This document shows positions 31,010-39,343 of a stretch of DNA of 41,944 nucleotides, in pieces (within the stretch, counting starts at the first letter, position 1; every line of letters starts with the position of its first letter). The position numbers and the translations under genes are program-made. The notes under the pieces were generated by a model. The model was given only the letters and a program-made list of their open reading frames with translations, was not told the origin of the DNA and did no database searches. Location of the stretch: assembly GCA_041498295.1 (NCBI GenBank), contig JBGQIB010000020.1, forward strand, positions 1-41,944, read 5' to 3'. The stretch comes from VGRW01 sp041498295 (lineage in GTDB: Bacteria; Myxococcota_A; UBA9160; SZUA-336).

Positions 31010-32051
31010 CTGGACGCTGCAGCGAGTGCTCGCGCGCCCTGGGTTTCCGCGAGCGCTCGTGCCCTCGATCTCGGAAGAGCGCATCGGCGCGCTCTCTCGT
31101 GCGCTGCCAAGCGTCGCGGTCGCAGCGGGCTTCGAGGCGCCGCTCGCGCCCGAAGCGGCGCCGCACGCCGACTACTCGATCTGGCTCACCGCGGGCGGCG
31201 GCTGTGCGCAGAAGCTCGCGGCACTCGACGAAGCTCGCGACTCAGTGCTTCAGCACCCGGAGTGGCGAGCGCTGCGCGCGTTTGCGCGGGAGTGGCGGCG
31301 CGAGGGCTCTCCGCTCGCGCGCTTCGTCCCGTTCCTGATCTTCGAGTTCGACACTGACCACGCGAGCGACGCCGCGCCGATCCCGAGTGTCTTCGTGTGC
31401 ATCGAGCCGCTTCCGATGTGGCAGCAGAAGTCGGCGCGCATCCGCGCGTTGGCGTCCTGGGTCGGCGAGCTCGCGCTGCCGCTGTTGCGCGGCGCGCCGC
31501 TGCCGGGCGCAGTCGCCGAGAGACTCGCGGCGGCGTTCGACGCGCTTCCCGAGGGCGGCTCGTTCATGCATGTCGCCGCTATGCTGTCGCGCCGAGTCGA
31601 CGCGGTTCGTGTGTTCGCGTCGCTACCCGCGACTCACTTGATCCGTTTCCTACGCGACGTCGGCTGGGCCGGCGACGCAGAGGCCTTCGATCGGCTGCGC
31701 GCGAGCTACGTCGGAGGAGACAATCTCGTCGCGATCCAGCTCGATGTCGGTGAGTCGATCGGCGCGCGCGCGAGCCTCGAGCTCAGCATCGATGCGCGCG
31801 ATCTGCAGCGCGCGACCGCGTCGGCGCGGGGCTTCCTCGACCGCCTGGTCAAGGACGGGCTGTGCTCCGATGAACGCCGCGCGGCGCTGCTCGACTGGCC
31901 GCAGAGCTTCGCCGCGCCGACCGATGATGGCTCCTGGCCCATCGCGGTAGACCAGCGCATCAGTCACTTCAAGATCGCCGTGGCGGCGGGCCGCCCGCTC
32001 GAGGCCAAGGCGTACTTCTACTTCGTTCCCTCGCGCCGGCTCTTCCTCTAG
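31002..32051 (+). CDS. Hypothetical protein, 349 aa, ending in an ISHFKI-PLEAKAYF motif
   Basis: A GTG at 31002 overlaps the previous gene by 8 nt, implying coupled translation. The protein is soluble and has recurring strand pairs: PHADYSIWLTAGGG, FVPFLIFEFDTD, SVFVCIEPLP, FMHVAAMLSRRVDAVRVFASLP, NLVAIQLDVGESIGARASLELSI, and finally RISHFKIAVAAGRPLEAKAYFYF. A helical GFLDRLVKDGLCSDERRAALLDWPQ precedes the end. The repeated strand-helix pattern and final K-A-Y-F strand recall a barrel like that of ABBA prenyltransferases, but the similarity is weak and I do not name it as one. I have a vague impression of an uncharacterised conserved family with this C-terminal signature. The stop codon shares a CTAG tetramer with the stop of the converging kinase gene. 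Confidence 0.65.
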   Translation: MVDWTLQRVLARPGFPRALVPSISEERIGALSRALPSVAVAAGFEAPLAPEAAPHADYSIWLTAGGGCAQKLAALDEARDSVLQHPEWRALRAFAREWRREGSPLARFVPFLIFEFDTDHASDAAPIPSVFVCIEPLPMWQQKSARIRALASWVGELALPLLRGAPLPGAVAERLAAAFDALPEGGSFMHVAAMLSRRVDAVRVFASLPATHLIRFLRDVGWAGDAEAFDRLRASYVGGDNLVAIQLDVGESIGARASLELSIDARDLQRATASARGFLDRLVKDGLCSDERRAALLDWPQSFAAPTDDGSWPIAVDQRISHFKIAVAAGRPLEAKAYFYFVPSRRLFL

Positions 32052-35000
32052 CTGGGCGTGACGAGCTCGAGCGGGATGGCGAACACCGACGCCCAGCGCT
32101 CCGGCTGGCGCACGCCCTTCGCGCGAATGCGCATGTCGGCCGCCTCCGCGGTGTCGGAGTCACCGGCCAAGCGCGCCGACGCGGCGCGACAGCTCTCGTG
32201 CTGGATGCGCATCTCGGAGGTTTCGAAGTCGTCGCGGGCGCGCAGCAGGCAGTGAGCCGCGCGGGGCTTGTCGTCGTCGAGGAGCGCGCGGCGCGCCTGC
32301 AGGAGGGCGACGCTGGCGGCGGTGTCGACGCGCGTCTCGCGCGCGAGGCGATCGAGCAGGGCGGAGACCGAACGCGGAGCGCGAGGTCCCGAGAGCAGTG
32401 TGCGCGCGCGCAGCAGGCGGGCGTCAATTCGCGTGATGGGCACCATCAGCAAGCCGGAGCGCCGGAGCTCCGGCCAGCCCGCGGCGACGCGCGCCATGGC
32501 TTCGGTCGCGAGGCCCTCATAGAGATCCGCATGCGCCTCGGCGCGCAACGCATAGAAGTGTTGGATGTGGAAGGCGTCGCGCGGCAGGCGCTCGCGCGCC
32601 CGGCGAATCCGATCGCGCGCGCGCGCGGGCTCGTCCTGCGCCAAGTCGGCGGCCGCCGCGAAGAGCAACCCGGTCGCCGCGCCGTAGCGATCGCCGCAGT
32701 CCTCGCACTCGTCGACCATCCGCTGCGCGCGCACCGCCATCTCGCGCATCTCGCCGAGCTCCTCGAGCCCGCGCAGGAGCGCCATGCGCACGGACGCCCC
32801 CTCCCAGTGCGCACCCGGACAGCGGCGCTCGAGCAGTTGGATCGCGGCGAGACTCTCCGCGACGGCGCTGCGCCAGCGCCCGTGCACAACGTGATCCTGC
32901 GCGCGAGCGCAGCGCGCGGCGGCGTCCAAATACGGATCGCCGAGTGACTCGCCGAGCGAAGCGGCGCGTTCGATCATCTCCCGCCCGCGTTCGCCGAGGC
33001 GGCCGGGCAGCGGCGCCAGTACTGCGCCGCCGACAGCCGCGAGGCTGCGGCCCACCCGCCGGGGATCGGCATGGTCCAATGCGAGCAGGAGGCCGCGACA
33101 GGGCAGGTGTGCCCCGGCGAGCGGATCGACGGCGGAGAGTCCGCGCGCGACCGAGTAACACAGGTCGACGCGCACAGCGATCGCAGGATCCACCTCAGCA
33201 GCGCTGCGCTCCGCGAAGCCGAGCCCGCGGCGCTCGATCCGCCGCAGGGCGCGCCAGCCCGCCCAGGCAAGGCCGATGCGGGTCCTGGGAAAAGGAAGGC
33301 CGAGCTCGCGCGCGAGTGGCCGAAGGATCTCGATCCCCTCCGCCACGCGCCCGCTGACCAGCAGCTGCTCGGCTGCGAGCCTGCGAAGCTCGTTCCGCTC
33401 CTCCGCCGAGCCGAGCTGCGCGGCCGCCAGATACACGGGCGCCGCGTCCGCAGAGCGGCCCGCGTTCACGAGCGCAGCGCCGCGGCGCGCGAGGAGCTCG
33501 CGGCGCTCGTCGCGCCCGTGCGCGTCCGTTCCCCACGCGAGCGCCCGCTCGTACCACTCGGCCGAACGCGCGAACGCCAGCGCGTCACTGGCCCGCTCGC
33601 CGGCGCGCGCCGCGAACAGCGCCGCCCGCGGCAGGTTCGCGCCGCCATGGTAGTGAGTCGCCAGCTCCTCGAATTCGCAGGCGCCGCGCGCCTCGAGGGT
33701 TGCCGCGAGCGAGAGGTGACGCTCGCGCCGCGTCACGTCCGGCAGATTGAACAGCACCGCCTCGCGGATCCGGTCGTGGTAGGTCTCGACGGCCAGCGAG
33801 GCGTCGCGCTTGCGCAGGCGAACGAAGTGATTGCGCTCGAGCGCCGCCACGATCGGTCGGTCTCCGGCTGGAAGACGCGCGGCCGTGAGTGCAACTTCTC
33901 GCTCGAGTGGCCGACCCGCTAGCGCGATGACTTCGAGTAACTCGCGGGCGTGCGCGGAAAGGCTGGTCAAACGGTCCGCGATCAGGCCGCGCGCGTCGCT
34001 CGCGCGCCCGAGGCCGTCCACCGCGGAGCGTTGATCGGACCAAAGGCGCGCGAGCTCCTGCACCAGGAAGGGAGAGCCCTCCGCGGCGCTCTCGATCGAA
34101 GCCCGCACCGAGGCGCTGATCTCTCCGCTGAGTATGTCGTCCGCGAGCCGGCGAGTCTCTTCACTCGAGAGCGGGCCGAGGTCGACGGCCTGCTCGCCCA
34201 GCAGCTCCGCCGCGAACGGCTTTTCGCCATCGTCGCGCCCGCACAGGATGACGAGCGCCCGTGGCGCGGCCGGCTGGCGGAGGATCGCCTCGAGCAGGCG
34301 CTCGCTGTCCGGGTCGGCCCATTGTGTGTCGTCGATCCACAGGATCACCGGCTGGACGGCGGTGACCCGCGCGAGCAGCTTGCGCACTGCCTCGAAAGCA
34401 TCGCGCCGCACGCGGATCGGTTCGGCGAGCGATGCGTCGCGGAGCGCGTCTCCGAGAAGCGGCGAGAGCACGGGAAAAAGCCGCGCGAGCGAGGCGCGCT
34501 CGCGTGAGTCGAGGTCACGCCCCGCGCTGGCCGCGAGAGAGAGCGTGCTCAGCCCGTCGATGATCCCGTCGAACGCCGGAAATGCGACGCTCTCTTGCGG
34601 GTGACAACGCGAGCGCAGCAAGATCGCCCCCGAGGTCAGGTGCGCCTCCCGAGCGAAATGCTCGACCAGAGCCGTCTTCCCGATGCCCGATGGGCCCCGA
34701 ACGCGCAGCGCGACCGCGCCCGAGCGACTCGCCTCGAGCGCAGCGTGAAGTGACTCGAGCTCGGCGCCGCGTCCGATGAACGCCCGGGCGGAGCCCTCCG
34801 TGAGCAGCTGCGATGGACGCGCCGGGCGCAGACGCCGCAAGAGCTCGCGCCCGTCGGGCCGCGCCGACGGGTTTGGATCGAGCAGGTCGTCGACCAGCCG
34901 GCACAGGTCGGCGGGCGCGGCGGGACAGAGCGCTGCGAGTGGCTTCGCCCGCTCGCCGCTCGAGATGTTCCCGGTCTCCGCCGGCACGCGTCCCGAGAAA

Positions 35001-35644
35001 CACTCGTAGAGCATCGCGCCGACCGCCCACCAGTCGGCGGCCGGAGTGAGTGACTGACCCCAGAGCTGCTCGGGGGCCATGTACGCCGGAGTTCCGGCGA
35101 TGCGGCCCGGCGCCGGGTCGCCGGAGCTCGGCTCGGAGACGAGGCCGAAGTCGAGCACGACGGCGCGCCCGCTCTGCTCGACGAGCACGTTCGTCGGTTT
35201 GATGTCGCGGTGGAGCTTCCCGTGCGCGTGCAGGTGCAGAAGGCCCAGTCCGAGCTGCCAGAGCGCCTCGCGAACGCCGCCGGCATCGATCGCATCGCCG
35301 CGCCGCGCGAATTCCGGAAACGGTTGCCCGCGGACCCACTCCATCGTGAAGAAGCACTCGCTGTCGGTGAACACCAGCTCGTGTAGCTGAACCAGATTCG
35401 GATGCGCGAGCCCGGCGAGCGCGCGGAACTCGCTCTTGAGCTCGCGCGGGTTGGCGGAGCCGGCGCGGCGAAGCTCTTTCAGGGCGACGTCGATTCCGAG
35501 CTCGCGATCCCAAGCGCGATACACGACGCCGGACGCGCCCTGACCGAGTCGAGATCGCAACAGGTAGCGTTCGCCCGAGAGCGTCCCGAGTGCTCCGCGC
35601 TCGCGCCCCGGGTGTTCCGCAGCTTCTCGAGATTCGCTCGTCAC
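32048..35644 (-). CDS. Ser/Thr protein kinase-AAA ATPase-TPR signalling protein (PknK-like), 1198 aa
   Basis: A large cytoplasmic regulator. Residues about 27-275 are a Hanks-type kinase with all key residues: glycine loop GQGASG (34-39), Lys56 in VALKE, catalytic HRDIKPTN (145-152), DFGL (165-168) and APEQ. Then comes a STAND/AAA-type ATPase (about 288-640) starting FIGRGAELESL, with Walker A GPSGIGKT (317-324) and Walker B VILWIDDTQWAD. The C-terminal 550 residues are helical repeats of the TPR/MalT kind (for example ALAWGTDAHGRDERRELLARRGAALVNAG). There is no C-terminal DNA-binding HTH, no membrane helix, and no GAF/HAMP sensor, unlike some PknK or LuxR-like relatives. Such multidomain kinases are typical of Myxococcota. 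Its stop overlaps the stop of the unknown 349-residue gene. Input signal and targets are unknown. Confidence 0.93.
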   Translation of the reverse strand: MTSESREAAEHPGRERGALGTLSGERYLLRSRLGQGASGVVYRAWDRELGIDVALKELRRAGSANPRELKSEFRALAGLAHPNLVQLHELVFTDSECFFTMEWVRGQPFPEFARRGDAIDAGGVREALWQLGLGLLHLHAHGKLHRDIKPTNVLVEQSGRAVVLDFGLVSEPSSGDPAPGRIAGTPAYMAPEQLWGQSLTPAADWWAVGAMLYECFSGRVPAETGNISSGERAKPLAALCPAAPADLCRLVDDLLDPNPSARPDGRELLRRLRPARPSQLLTEGSARAFIGRGAELESLHAALEASRSGAVALRVRGPSGIGKTALVEHFAREAHLTSGAILLRSRCHPQESVAFPAFDGIIDGLSTLSLAASAGRDLDSRERASLARLFPVLSPLLGDALRDASLAEPIRVRRDAFEAVRKLLARVTAVQPVILWIDDTQWADPDSERLLEAILRQPAAPRALVILCGRDDGEKPFAAELLGEQAVDLGPLSSEETRRLADDILSGEISASVRASIESAAEGSPFLVQELARLWSDQRSAVDGLGRASDARGLIADRLTSLSAHARELLEVIALAGRPLEREVALTAARLPAGDRPIVAALERNHFVRLRKRDASLAVETYHDRIREAVLFNLPDVTRRERHLSLAATLEARGACEFEELATHYHGGANLPRAALFAARAGERASDALAFARSAEWYERALAWGTDAHGRDERRELLARRGAALVNAGRSADAAPVYLAAAQLGSAEERNELRRLAAEQLLVSGRVAEGIEILRPLARELGLPFPRTRIGLAWAGWRALRRIERRGLGFAERSAAEVDPAIAVRVDLCYSVARGLSAVDPLAGAHLPCRGLLLALDHADPRRVGRSLAAVGGAVLAPLPGRLGERGREMIERAASLGESLGDPYLDAAARCARAQDHVVHGRWRSAVAESLAAIQLLERRCPGAHWEGASVRMALLRGLEELGEMREMAVRAQRMVDECEDCGDRYGAATGLLFAAAADLAQDEPARARDRIRRARERLPRDAFHIQHFYALRAEAHADLYEGLATEAMARVAAGWPELRRSGLLMVPITRIDARLLRARTLLSGPRAPRSVSALLDRLARETRVDTAASVALLQARRALLDDDKPRAAHCLLRARDDFETSEMRIQHESCRAASARLAGDSDTAEAADMRIRAKGVRQPERWASVFAIPLELVTPS

Positions 35645-35732
35645 GCTGCGTCAGTCTACGCGCAAACCGCTTCCCGCAGAGAGAGATTCGGGCTTCCTGA
35701 TCCGGAGGTGCCCGAGACTCGCTGGACCGCGG

Positions 35733-35870
35733 GCATGCTCGCGCAGTGGAGCTCTCGGGACCGCTTGCGCGCGCAGCTCCGCAAGCGATTGCTCGACACC
35801 ATGATGGAGGGATCCCTTTCGCTCATGTGCGCGCACAGTCTCGGGTCGCTGGTCTGCTACGAGGAGCGTC
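35733..35870 (+). pseudogene. Remnant of an alpha/beta hydrolase (nucleophile-elbow fragment)
   Basis: Between the kinase and TetR genes the plus strand reads RDRLRAQLRKRLLDTMMEG then LSLMCAHSLGSLVCYEE. This is the helix-strand-nucleophile elbow of an alpha/beta hydrolase, with AHSLGS as the Ser site. Upstream it runs into non-coding sequence and the antisense of the kinase start; downstream it is cut by the TetR 3' end. Nothing else of the hydrolase remains. The open frame is longer (35402-35926) but only this part looks protein-like. It is best read as a decayed or truncated gene; a chance match cannot be excluded without a search. Confidence 0.5.
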
Positions 35871-36495
35871 GCCTCGCCGGCGCGGCGCCGCACAAGAGCT
35901 TGACCGCGTCCCGCGAAAAGGCGTGAAGCGACGAGCGCGAGTCACCCGCGCGCGCGCGCAGCGCAAGCGAGTGCAGCACAGCTCCGGCCATCTCGGCCAA
36001 CAGCGCGGGCGCGGCAGGAGAGGCGATCTCGCCGCTCTTCTTCGCCGCGCGGAAGCGCGCCTCGAAGGTGCGAGTCAGCTCGCGCAGGCCGGAGCCGAGC
36101 TTCGCGCGCACGCGCGCGTCGACTCCCGCCTCGGTCGCCGCGGTGCCGATCAAGAAGCAGCCGAGCGGCGCCTCGGGCTTGGCGAAGTAGAGCGCGAGGG
36201 CGCCGTCGTACACGCGCCGCAGCGCCAGCGCGATCGGCGCATCGGACAGCGCGGCCGTCATCTGCGCCCGGGAGACCTCGACGTAGCGATCGAGCGCCGC
36301 GAGATACAGATCGCGCTTGTCGCCGAAGGCGCCATAGATACTCGGCCGGTTCATCCCCGTGGCCGCGCTCAAGTCGTCGAGTGACGTGCCGGAGAAGCCT
36401 GCGCGCCAGAACGACGCGGTGGCACGCGCCAAGGCGTCGTCGGGATCGTAGGCGCGCGGGCGGCCGCGCGGGCGCTTCAGCTCTTTGTGTACCAT
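35857..36495 (-). CDS. TetR family transcriptional regulator
   Basis: A 212-residue repressor. The N-terminal HTH is clear: GRPRAYDPDDALARATASFWRAGFSGTSLDDLSAATGMNRPSIYGAFGDKRDLYLAAL. The ligand domain follows (ALRRVYDGALALYF, PLGCFLIGTAATEAG). The GCFLIGTAATEA motif is characteristic of the TetR_C group near AcrR/YxaF-like regulators of small electrophiles. It is divergent from a GST gene with 74 bp between them; that region contains a TGTAC-N6-GTACA palindrome, a likely operator. By analogy it represses itself and the GST-NTF2 pair and responds to a reactive or aromatic compound (inference). The ATG at 36495 has GGAG eleven nt upstream. Confidence 0.93.
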   Translation of the reverse strand: MVHKELKRPRGRPRAYDPDDALARATASFWRAGFSGTSLDDLSAATGMNRPSIYGAFGDKRDLYLAALDRYVEVSRAQMTAALSDAPIALALRRVYDGALALYFAKPEAPLGCFLIGTAATEAGVDARVRAKLGSGLRELTRTFEARFRAAKKSGEIASPAAPALLAEMAGAVLHSLALRARAGDSRSSLHAFSRDAVKLLCGAAPARRRSS

Positions 36496-36529
36496 CTCGT
36501 ATAAATCTCCTTGACCCGTCGGCTATTAT

Positions 36530-36545
36530 TGTACACAGTAGTACA
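36530..36545. promoter_or_regulatory. Candidate TetR operator, TGTAC-N6-GTACA
   Basis: Inverted repeat TGTAC (36530-36534) / GTACA (36541-36545) in the 74-bp gap between the divergent tetR and GST genes. The surroundings are AT-richer than the window average, with TACAAT on the minus strand (36528-36533) as a possible -10 of tetR. Binding of the dimer here would block both genes. Confidence 0.5.
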
Positions 36546-36569
36546 GAAATCAATCACCGGAGATTCCCC

Positions 36570-37226
36570 ATGACGATCCAGCTCTATTTCGCGCCTCTGG
36601 CTTGCTCGCTCGCCACGCGCATCAGCCTCTACGAGGTCGGCGCGCCGGCCGCAGGTGCGCAGTTCACGCAGGTCGATACGCGCGCCAAGCGCCTCCCGGA
36701 CGGCGCTGACTTCTACGCCGTGAATCCGATGGGCCAGGTGCCGGTGCTGCGCACCGACGAGGGCGAGCTGCTGACCGAGAACGCGGCGGTGTTGCAGTAC
36801 GTCGCCGACCGCTTCCCCGACGCTCACTTGATGCCCGAGGGCGCGCTGGCGCGAGCTCGTATGCGCGAGTGGCTCGGTTTCGTCGGCACCGAGCTGCACA
36901 AGGCGATCTTTCTGCCGCTCCTCGACCCGAAGGCTTCAGAACCGGTGAGAGCCTACGCGCGCGACAAGATCGCGCTGCGCTTTGGCCTGCTCGAAAAGCA
37001 TCTGTCGGGACAAGAGTTCCTGCTCGGCGAATTCTCCATTGCCGACGCGTATCTCGTGACGATCCTGAACTGGACGATGGCGACTGGCGTGAGCCTCGCG
37101 AGCTGGCCGGCGCTCCAGGAGTACCACCTGCGGCTGCAGAAGCGGCCAAGCGTCGCGCGCGCGTTCGCGGAGGAGTTCGAGATGTATCGCGCGTCCCAAA
37201 CCCAGGTCAGCGCCAAAGCGCAGTGA
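36570..37226 (+). CDS. Glutathione S-transferase family protein (beta-class-like)
   Basis: A 218-residue GST with MTIQLYFAPLACSLATRISLYEVG at the N-terminus; the Cys in APLACS sits where the catalytic Cys of bacterial beta-class GSTs (GstA) lies. The glutathione site is NPMGQVPVLRTDEGELLTENAAVLQYVADRF with cis-Pro and E-N pair. The C-domain has FSIADAYLVTILNW (N-cap box) and ends near QKRPSVARAFAEEFE. GGAG seven nt before ATG 36570 supports the start. It is under the probable control of the divergent TetR and is followed 8 nt later by an NTF2-like gene in the same operon. Confidence 0.92.
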   Translation: MTIQLYFAPLACSLATRISLYEVGAPAAGAQFTQVDTRAKRLPDGADFYAVNPMGQVPVLRTDEGELLTENAAVLQYVADRFPDAHLMPEGALARARMREWLGFVGTELHKAIFLPLLDPKASEPVRAYARDKIALRFGLLEKHLSGQEFLLGEFSIADAYLVTILNWTMATGVSLASWPALQEYHLRLQKRPSVARAFAEEFEMYRASQTQVSAKAQ

Positions 37227-37234
37227 GGAACCCG

Positions 37235-37597
37235 ATGTCGTTCAACGAAACCGCCGAGCTCATGCGCCGCTTCAACGATGCGTTCGTTCGCCACGATCCC
37301 GCGGCGCTCGTGGATCTGATTGCGGAGGACTGCACGCTCGAGAACACCATCCCCGCGCCGAGCGGCTCGCGGCACGTCGGGCGCGCGGCGTGCCTGGCCG
37401 TCTGGCAAGGACTCGCGGCCGAGCTCGGAGCGCGCTTCGACGTCGAGGAGATGTTCATCGCCGCGGAGGACCGCGCGATCCTGCGCTGGCGCTACGTGTG
37501 GGGAAAGGGCGAGGTTGACTCCGTGCGCGGCGTGAATCTCATGCGCGTGCGCGGCGGCAAGATCGTCGAGGCGATGGGTTACGTGAAGGGCGCTTGA
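37235..37597 (+). CDS. SnoaL/NTF2-like nuclear transport factor 2 family protein
   Basis: A 120-residue cone-shaped NTF2-like protein, MSFNETAELMRRFNDAFVRHDPAALVDLIAEDC, with the usual strands TLENTIPAPSGSRHVG, DRAILRWRYVWGKGEVDSVRGVNLMRVRGGKIVEAMGYVK. Such proteins are polyketide cyclases, ketosteroid isomerase relatives or ligand binders; this one has no obvious catalytic set I can defend. The AGTGAGGA region before the ATG gives a weak ribosome site. It is the second gene of the TetR-linked GST operon and probably works on the same small molecule. Confidence 0.88.
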   Translation: MSFNETAELMRRFNDAFVRHDPAALVDLIAEDCTLENTIPAPSGSRHVGRAACLAVWQGLAAELGARFDVEEMFIAAEDRAILRWRYVWGKGEVDSVRGVNLMRVRGGKIVEAMGYVKGA

Positions 37598-37604
37598 GAC
37601 CGGG

Positions 37605-38045
37605 CTACTTGCTGATGAGCTGCCCGCGAATCTCTCCCGGCGGGTGCGCCGCCGTGTGCACGTTGAGATACCAGAGGCCCTTCTCGAGGTCGACGACCTG
37701 CTCTTTCGTCAGAGTCTCCTCGCCCTTGATCGGGCTCGTGAGCGGGGCGGGAAGAGTGATGATCGGACCGGCGTTGTCACCGGGCTTGGCGGGTCCGTGG
37801 AAGTGCGCGGCGGTCGCGGGGCCAGTCAGCCCCTTGTAAGTCACGACCCACGTGAGCTTCATGGATGAGCTGTTGTACTTCGCGTCGACGCTGCCGGTGC
37901 CCTTGCTGTCGTTCGGCGGAACTTCGTCCTTGCCGTCGAGGCTGGCCCCGTAGCTCAGGGTCTCGGCAAACGCGCTGGCTCCTCCGACGAGGAGCCCCGT
38001 GAACGCCAGAACGCCGAGCGCGGTTCGAACGAGCGATATGCGCAT
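37605..38045 (-). CDS. Exported CHRD-domain protein
   Basis: A 146-residue secreted or periplasmic protein: signal peptide ALGVLAFTGLLVGGASAFAE, then one CHRD domain (about 28-146). The CHRD marks are ASLDGKDEVPPNDSKGTGSVDAKY, ATAAHFHGPAKPGDNAGPII and GLWYLNVHTAAHPPGEIRGQL. Domains of this type were first seen in chordin and are common as single-domain exported proteins in soil bacteria; the AHFHGPA/HT-x-x-HP-x-GEIRG histidines suggest metal binding but the function is unknown. GGAG and a 7-nt spacer precede ATG 38045. It converges with the NTF2 gene (7 nt gap) and is divergent from the CoA transferase. Confidence 0.93.
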   Translation of the reverse strand: MRISLVRTALGVLAFTGLLVGGASAFAETLSYGASLDGKDEVPPNDSKGTGSVDAKYNSSSMKLTWVVTYKGLTGPATAAHFHGPAKPGDNAGPIITLPAPLTSPIKGEETLTKEQVVDLEKGLWYLNVHTAAHPPGEIRGQLISK

Positions 38046-38132
38046 TGTGGAATCTCCCTGTCGATCTGTGTTCGAGTCGTCATGATACCGGCCACAGGCC
38101 CGCGACCGTGCGGAATTCCGGAGGCGAAGTAC

Positions 38133-39341
38133 ATGAAAAGCAATTCCGATGCCGCGCCCGGCCCGCTCGAGGGCGTCCGCGTGCTCGACCTCACGAGCAT
38201 GATCTCCGGCCCGATCGCGACGATGATGCTCGCGGACCAAGGCGCCGACGTGATCAAGGTGGAGTCGCTGGAAGGCGATCTCGTCCGCAGTCTCGGCGCC
38301 AACCGCGGCGGCGTGACCGCCACGTTCGTGTCGTCGAACCGCAGCAAGCGCTCGCTCGCGATCGATCTGAAGTCCGCCGACGGGCTCGCCTTGCTGCTGC
38401 GACTCATTCCCACCTGCGACGTCTTCGTGCAGAACTTCCGCCCCGGCGCGATCGAGCGGATGGGGCTCGGCGAAGCTGCGGTGCGCGCGCTGCGCCAGGA
38501 CATCGTGTACGTCTCGATCAGCGGCTTCGGCGAGACCGGGCCGTATGCGCACAAGCGTGTGTACGATCCCGTGATTCAGGCGCTGTCGGGGCTCGCGGCG
38601 ATCCAAGCGGACGCGACCGGGCGGCCGAAGATGGTGCGCACGATCATCCCCGACAAGACGACCGCCGTGACTGCCGCGCAGGCGATCACCGCTGCGTTGT
38701 TCGCGCGCGAGCGCAGCGGCCGCGGCCAACACGTGCGGCTCGCGATGCTCGACGTGATGCTGGCCTATCTGTGGCCCGAGGGCATGACGGGACTCACGTT
38801 CGTCGGCGGCGAGGTCCGCGCGAGCCGCGCCCAGATCGCGCAGGATCTGGTGTTCCAAACGCGCGACGGCTACCTCACGGCCGGCGCCGTCTCCGATGCG
38901 GAGTGGCGCGGGCTGTGTCGCGCGCTCGAGCACGTCGAGTGGCTCGACGACCCGCGCTTTGCGACGCCGACGAGCCGCATCGTGCACGTGCAGGCGCGCC
39001 TCGAGCTGACCGCCGCCGTGCTTCGCGAGCGCACCACCACCGATTGGCTCGAACGCCTCGACCGCGAATCCGTACCGTGCGCGCCGATCCTGACGCGCGA
39101 AGAAGTCCTGACTCACCCGCAGATCGTCGAGAACGAGATCCTCGCGGAGCTCGACCATCCAGCGGGTGGGCGCATCCGCCAGCCGCGGCCGGCGGCGCGC
39201 TTCGCCGAGACACCCGCGCGCATCCGTAGGCCCGCGCCCGCCCTCGGCGAACACTCTCGCGAGGTATTGCGCGAGGTGGGTGTCACGGACGAAGAGTTCA
39301 AGCGTCTGGCCGACGCCGGCGTCGTGGGCAGCCCCGACTGA
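38133..39341 (+). CDS. CaiB/BaiF family CoA transferase (class III)
   Basis: A 402-residue class III CoA transferase. The start at 38133 is chosen because GGAGG (38120-38124) lies eight nt upstream and the protein then begins with the family's normal GPLEGVRVLDLTSMISGPIATMMLADQGADVIKVE. The catalytic Asp is in YDPVIQALSGLAA. Also typical are NFRPGAIERMGLG, GFGETGPYAHK, and the C-terminal PCAPILTREEVLTHPQI. Members move CoA between carboxylic acids such as carnitine, formate/oxalate, 2-methylsuccinate or bile acids; many are racemase-like instead. The neighbours give no clue to the acid. A 5' extension from 38082 would add an unlikely N-terminus. It stands alone between a divergent CHRD gene and remnants on the other strand. 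Confidence 0.93.
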   Translation: MKSNSDAAPGPLEGVRVLDLTSMISGPIATMMLADQGADVIKVESLEGDLVRSLGANRGGVTATFVSSNRSKRSLAIDLKSADGLALLLRLIPTCDVFVQNFRPGAIERMGLGEAAVRALRQDIVYVSISGFGETGPYAHKRVYDPVIQALSGLAAIQADATGRPKMVRTIIPDKTTAVTAAQAITAALFARERSGRGQHVRLAMLDVMLAYLWPEGMTGLTFVGGEVRASRAQIAQDLVFQTRDGYLTAGAVSDAEWRGLCRALEHVEWLDDPRFATPTSRIVHVQARLELTAAVLRERTTTDWLERLDRESVPCAPILTREEVLTHPQIVENEILAELDHPAGGRIRQPRPAARFAETPARIRRPAPALGEHSREVLREVGVTDEEFKRLADAGVVGSPD

Positions 39342-39343
39342 CT

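Noticed and set aside
37605..39254. 549-codon minus-strand frame running from the CHRD gene through the CoA transferase gene
   Set aside because: Only the last 146 residues (CHRD with its own signal peptide and ribosome site) are real; the rest is antisense to a certain CaiB-type gene.
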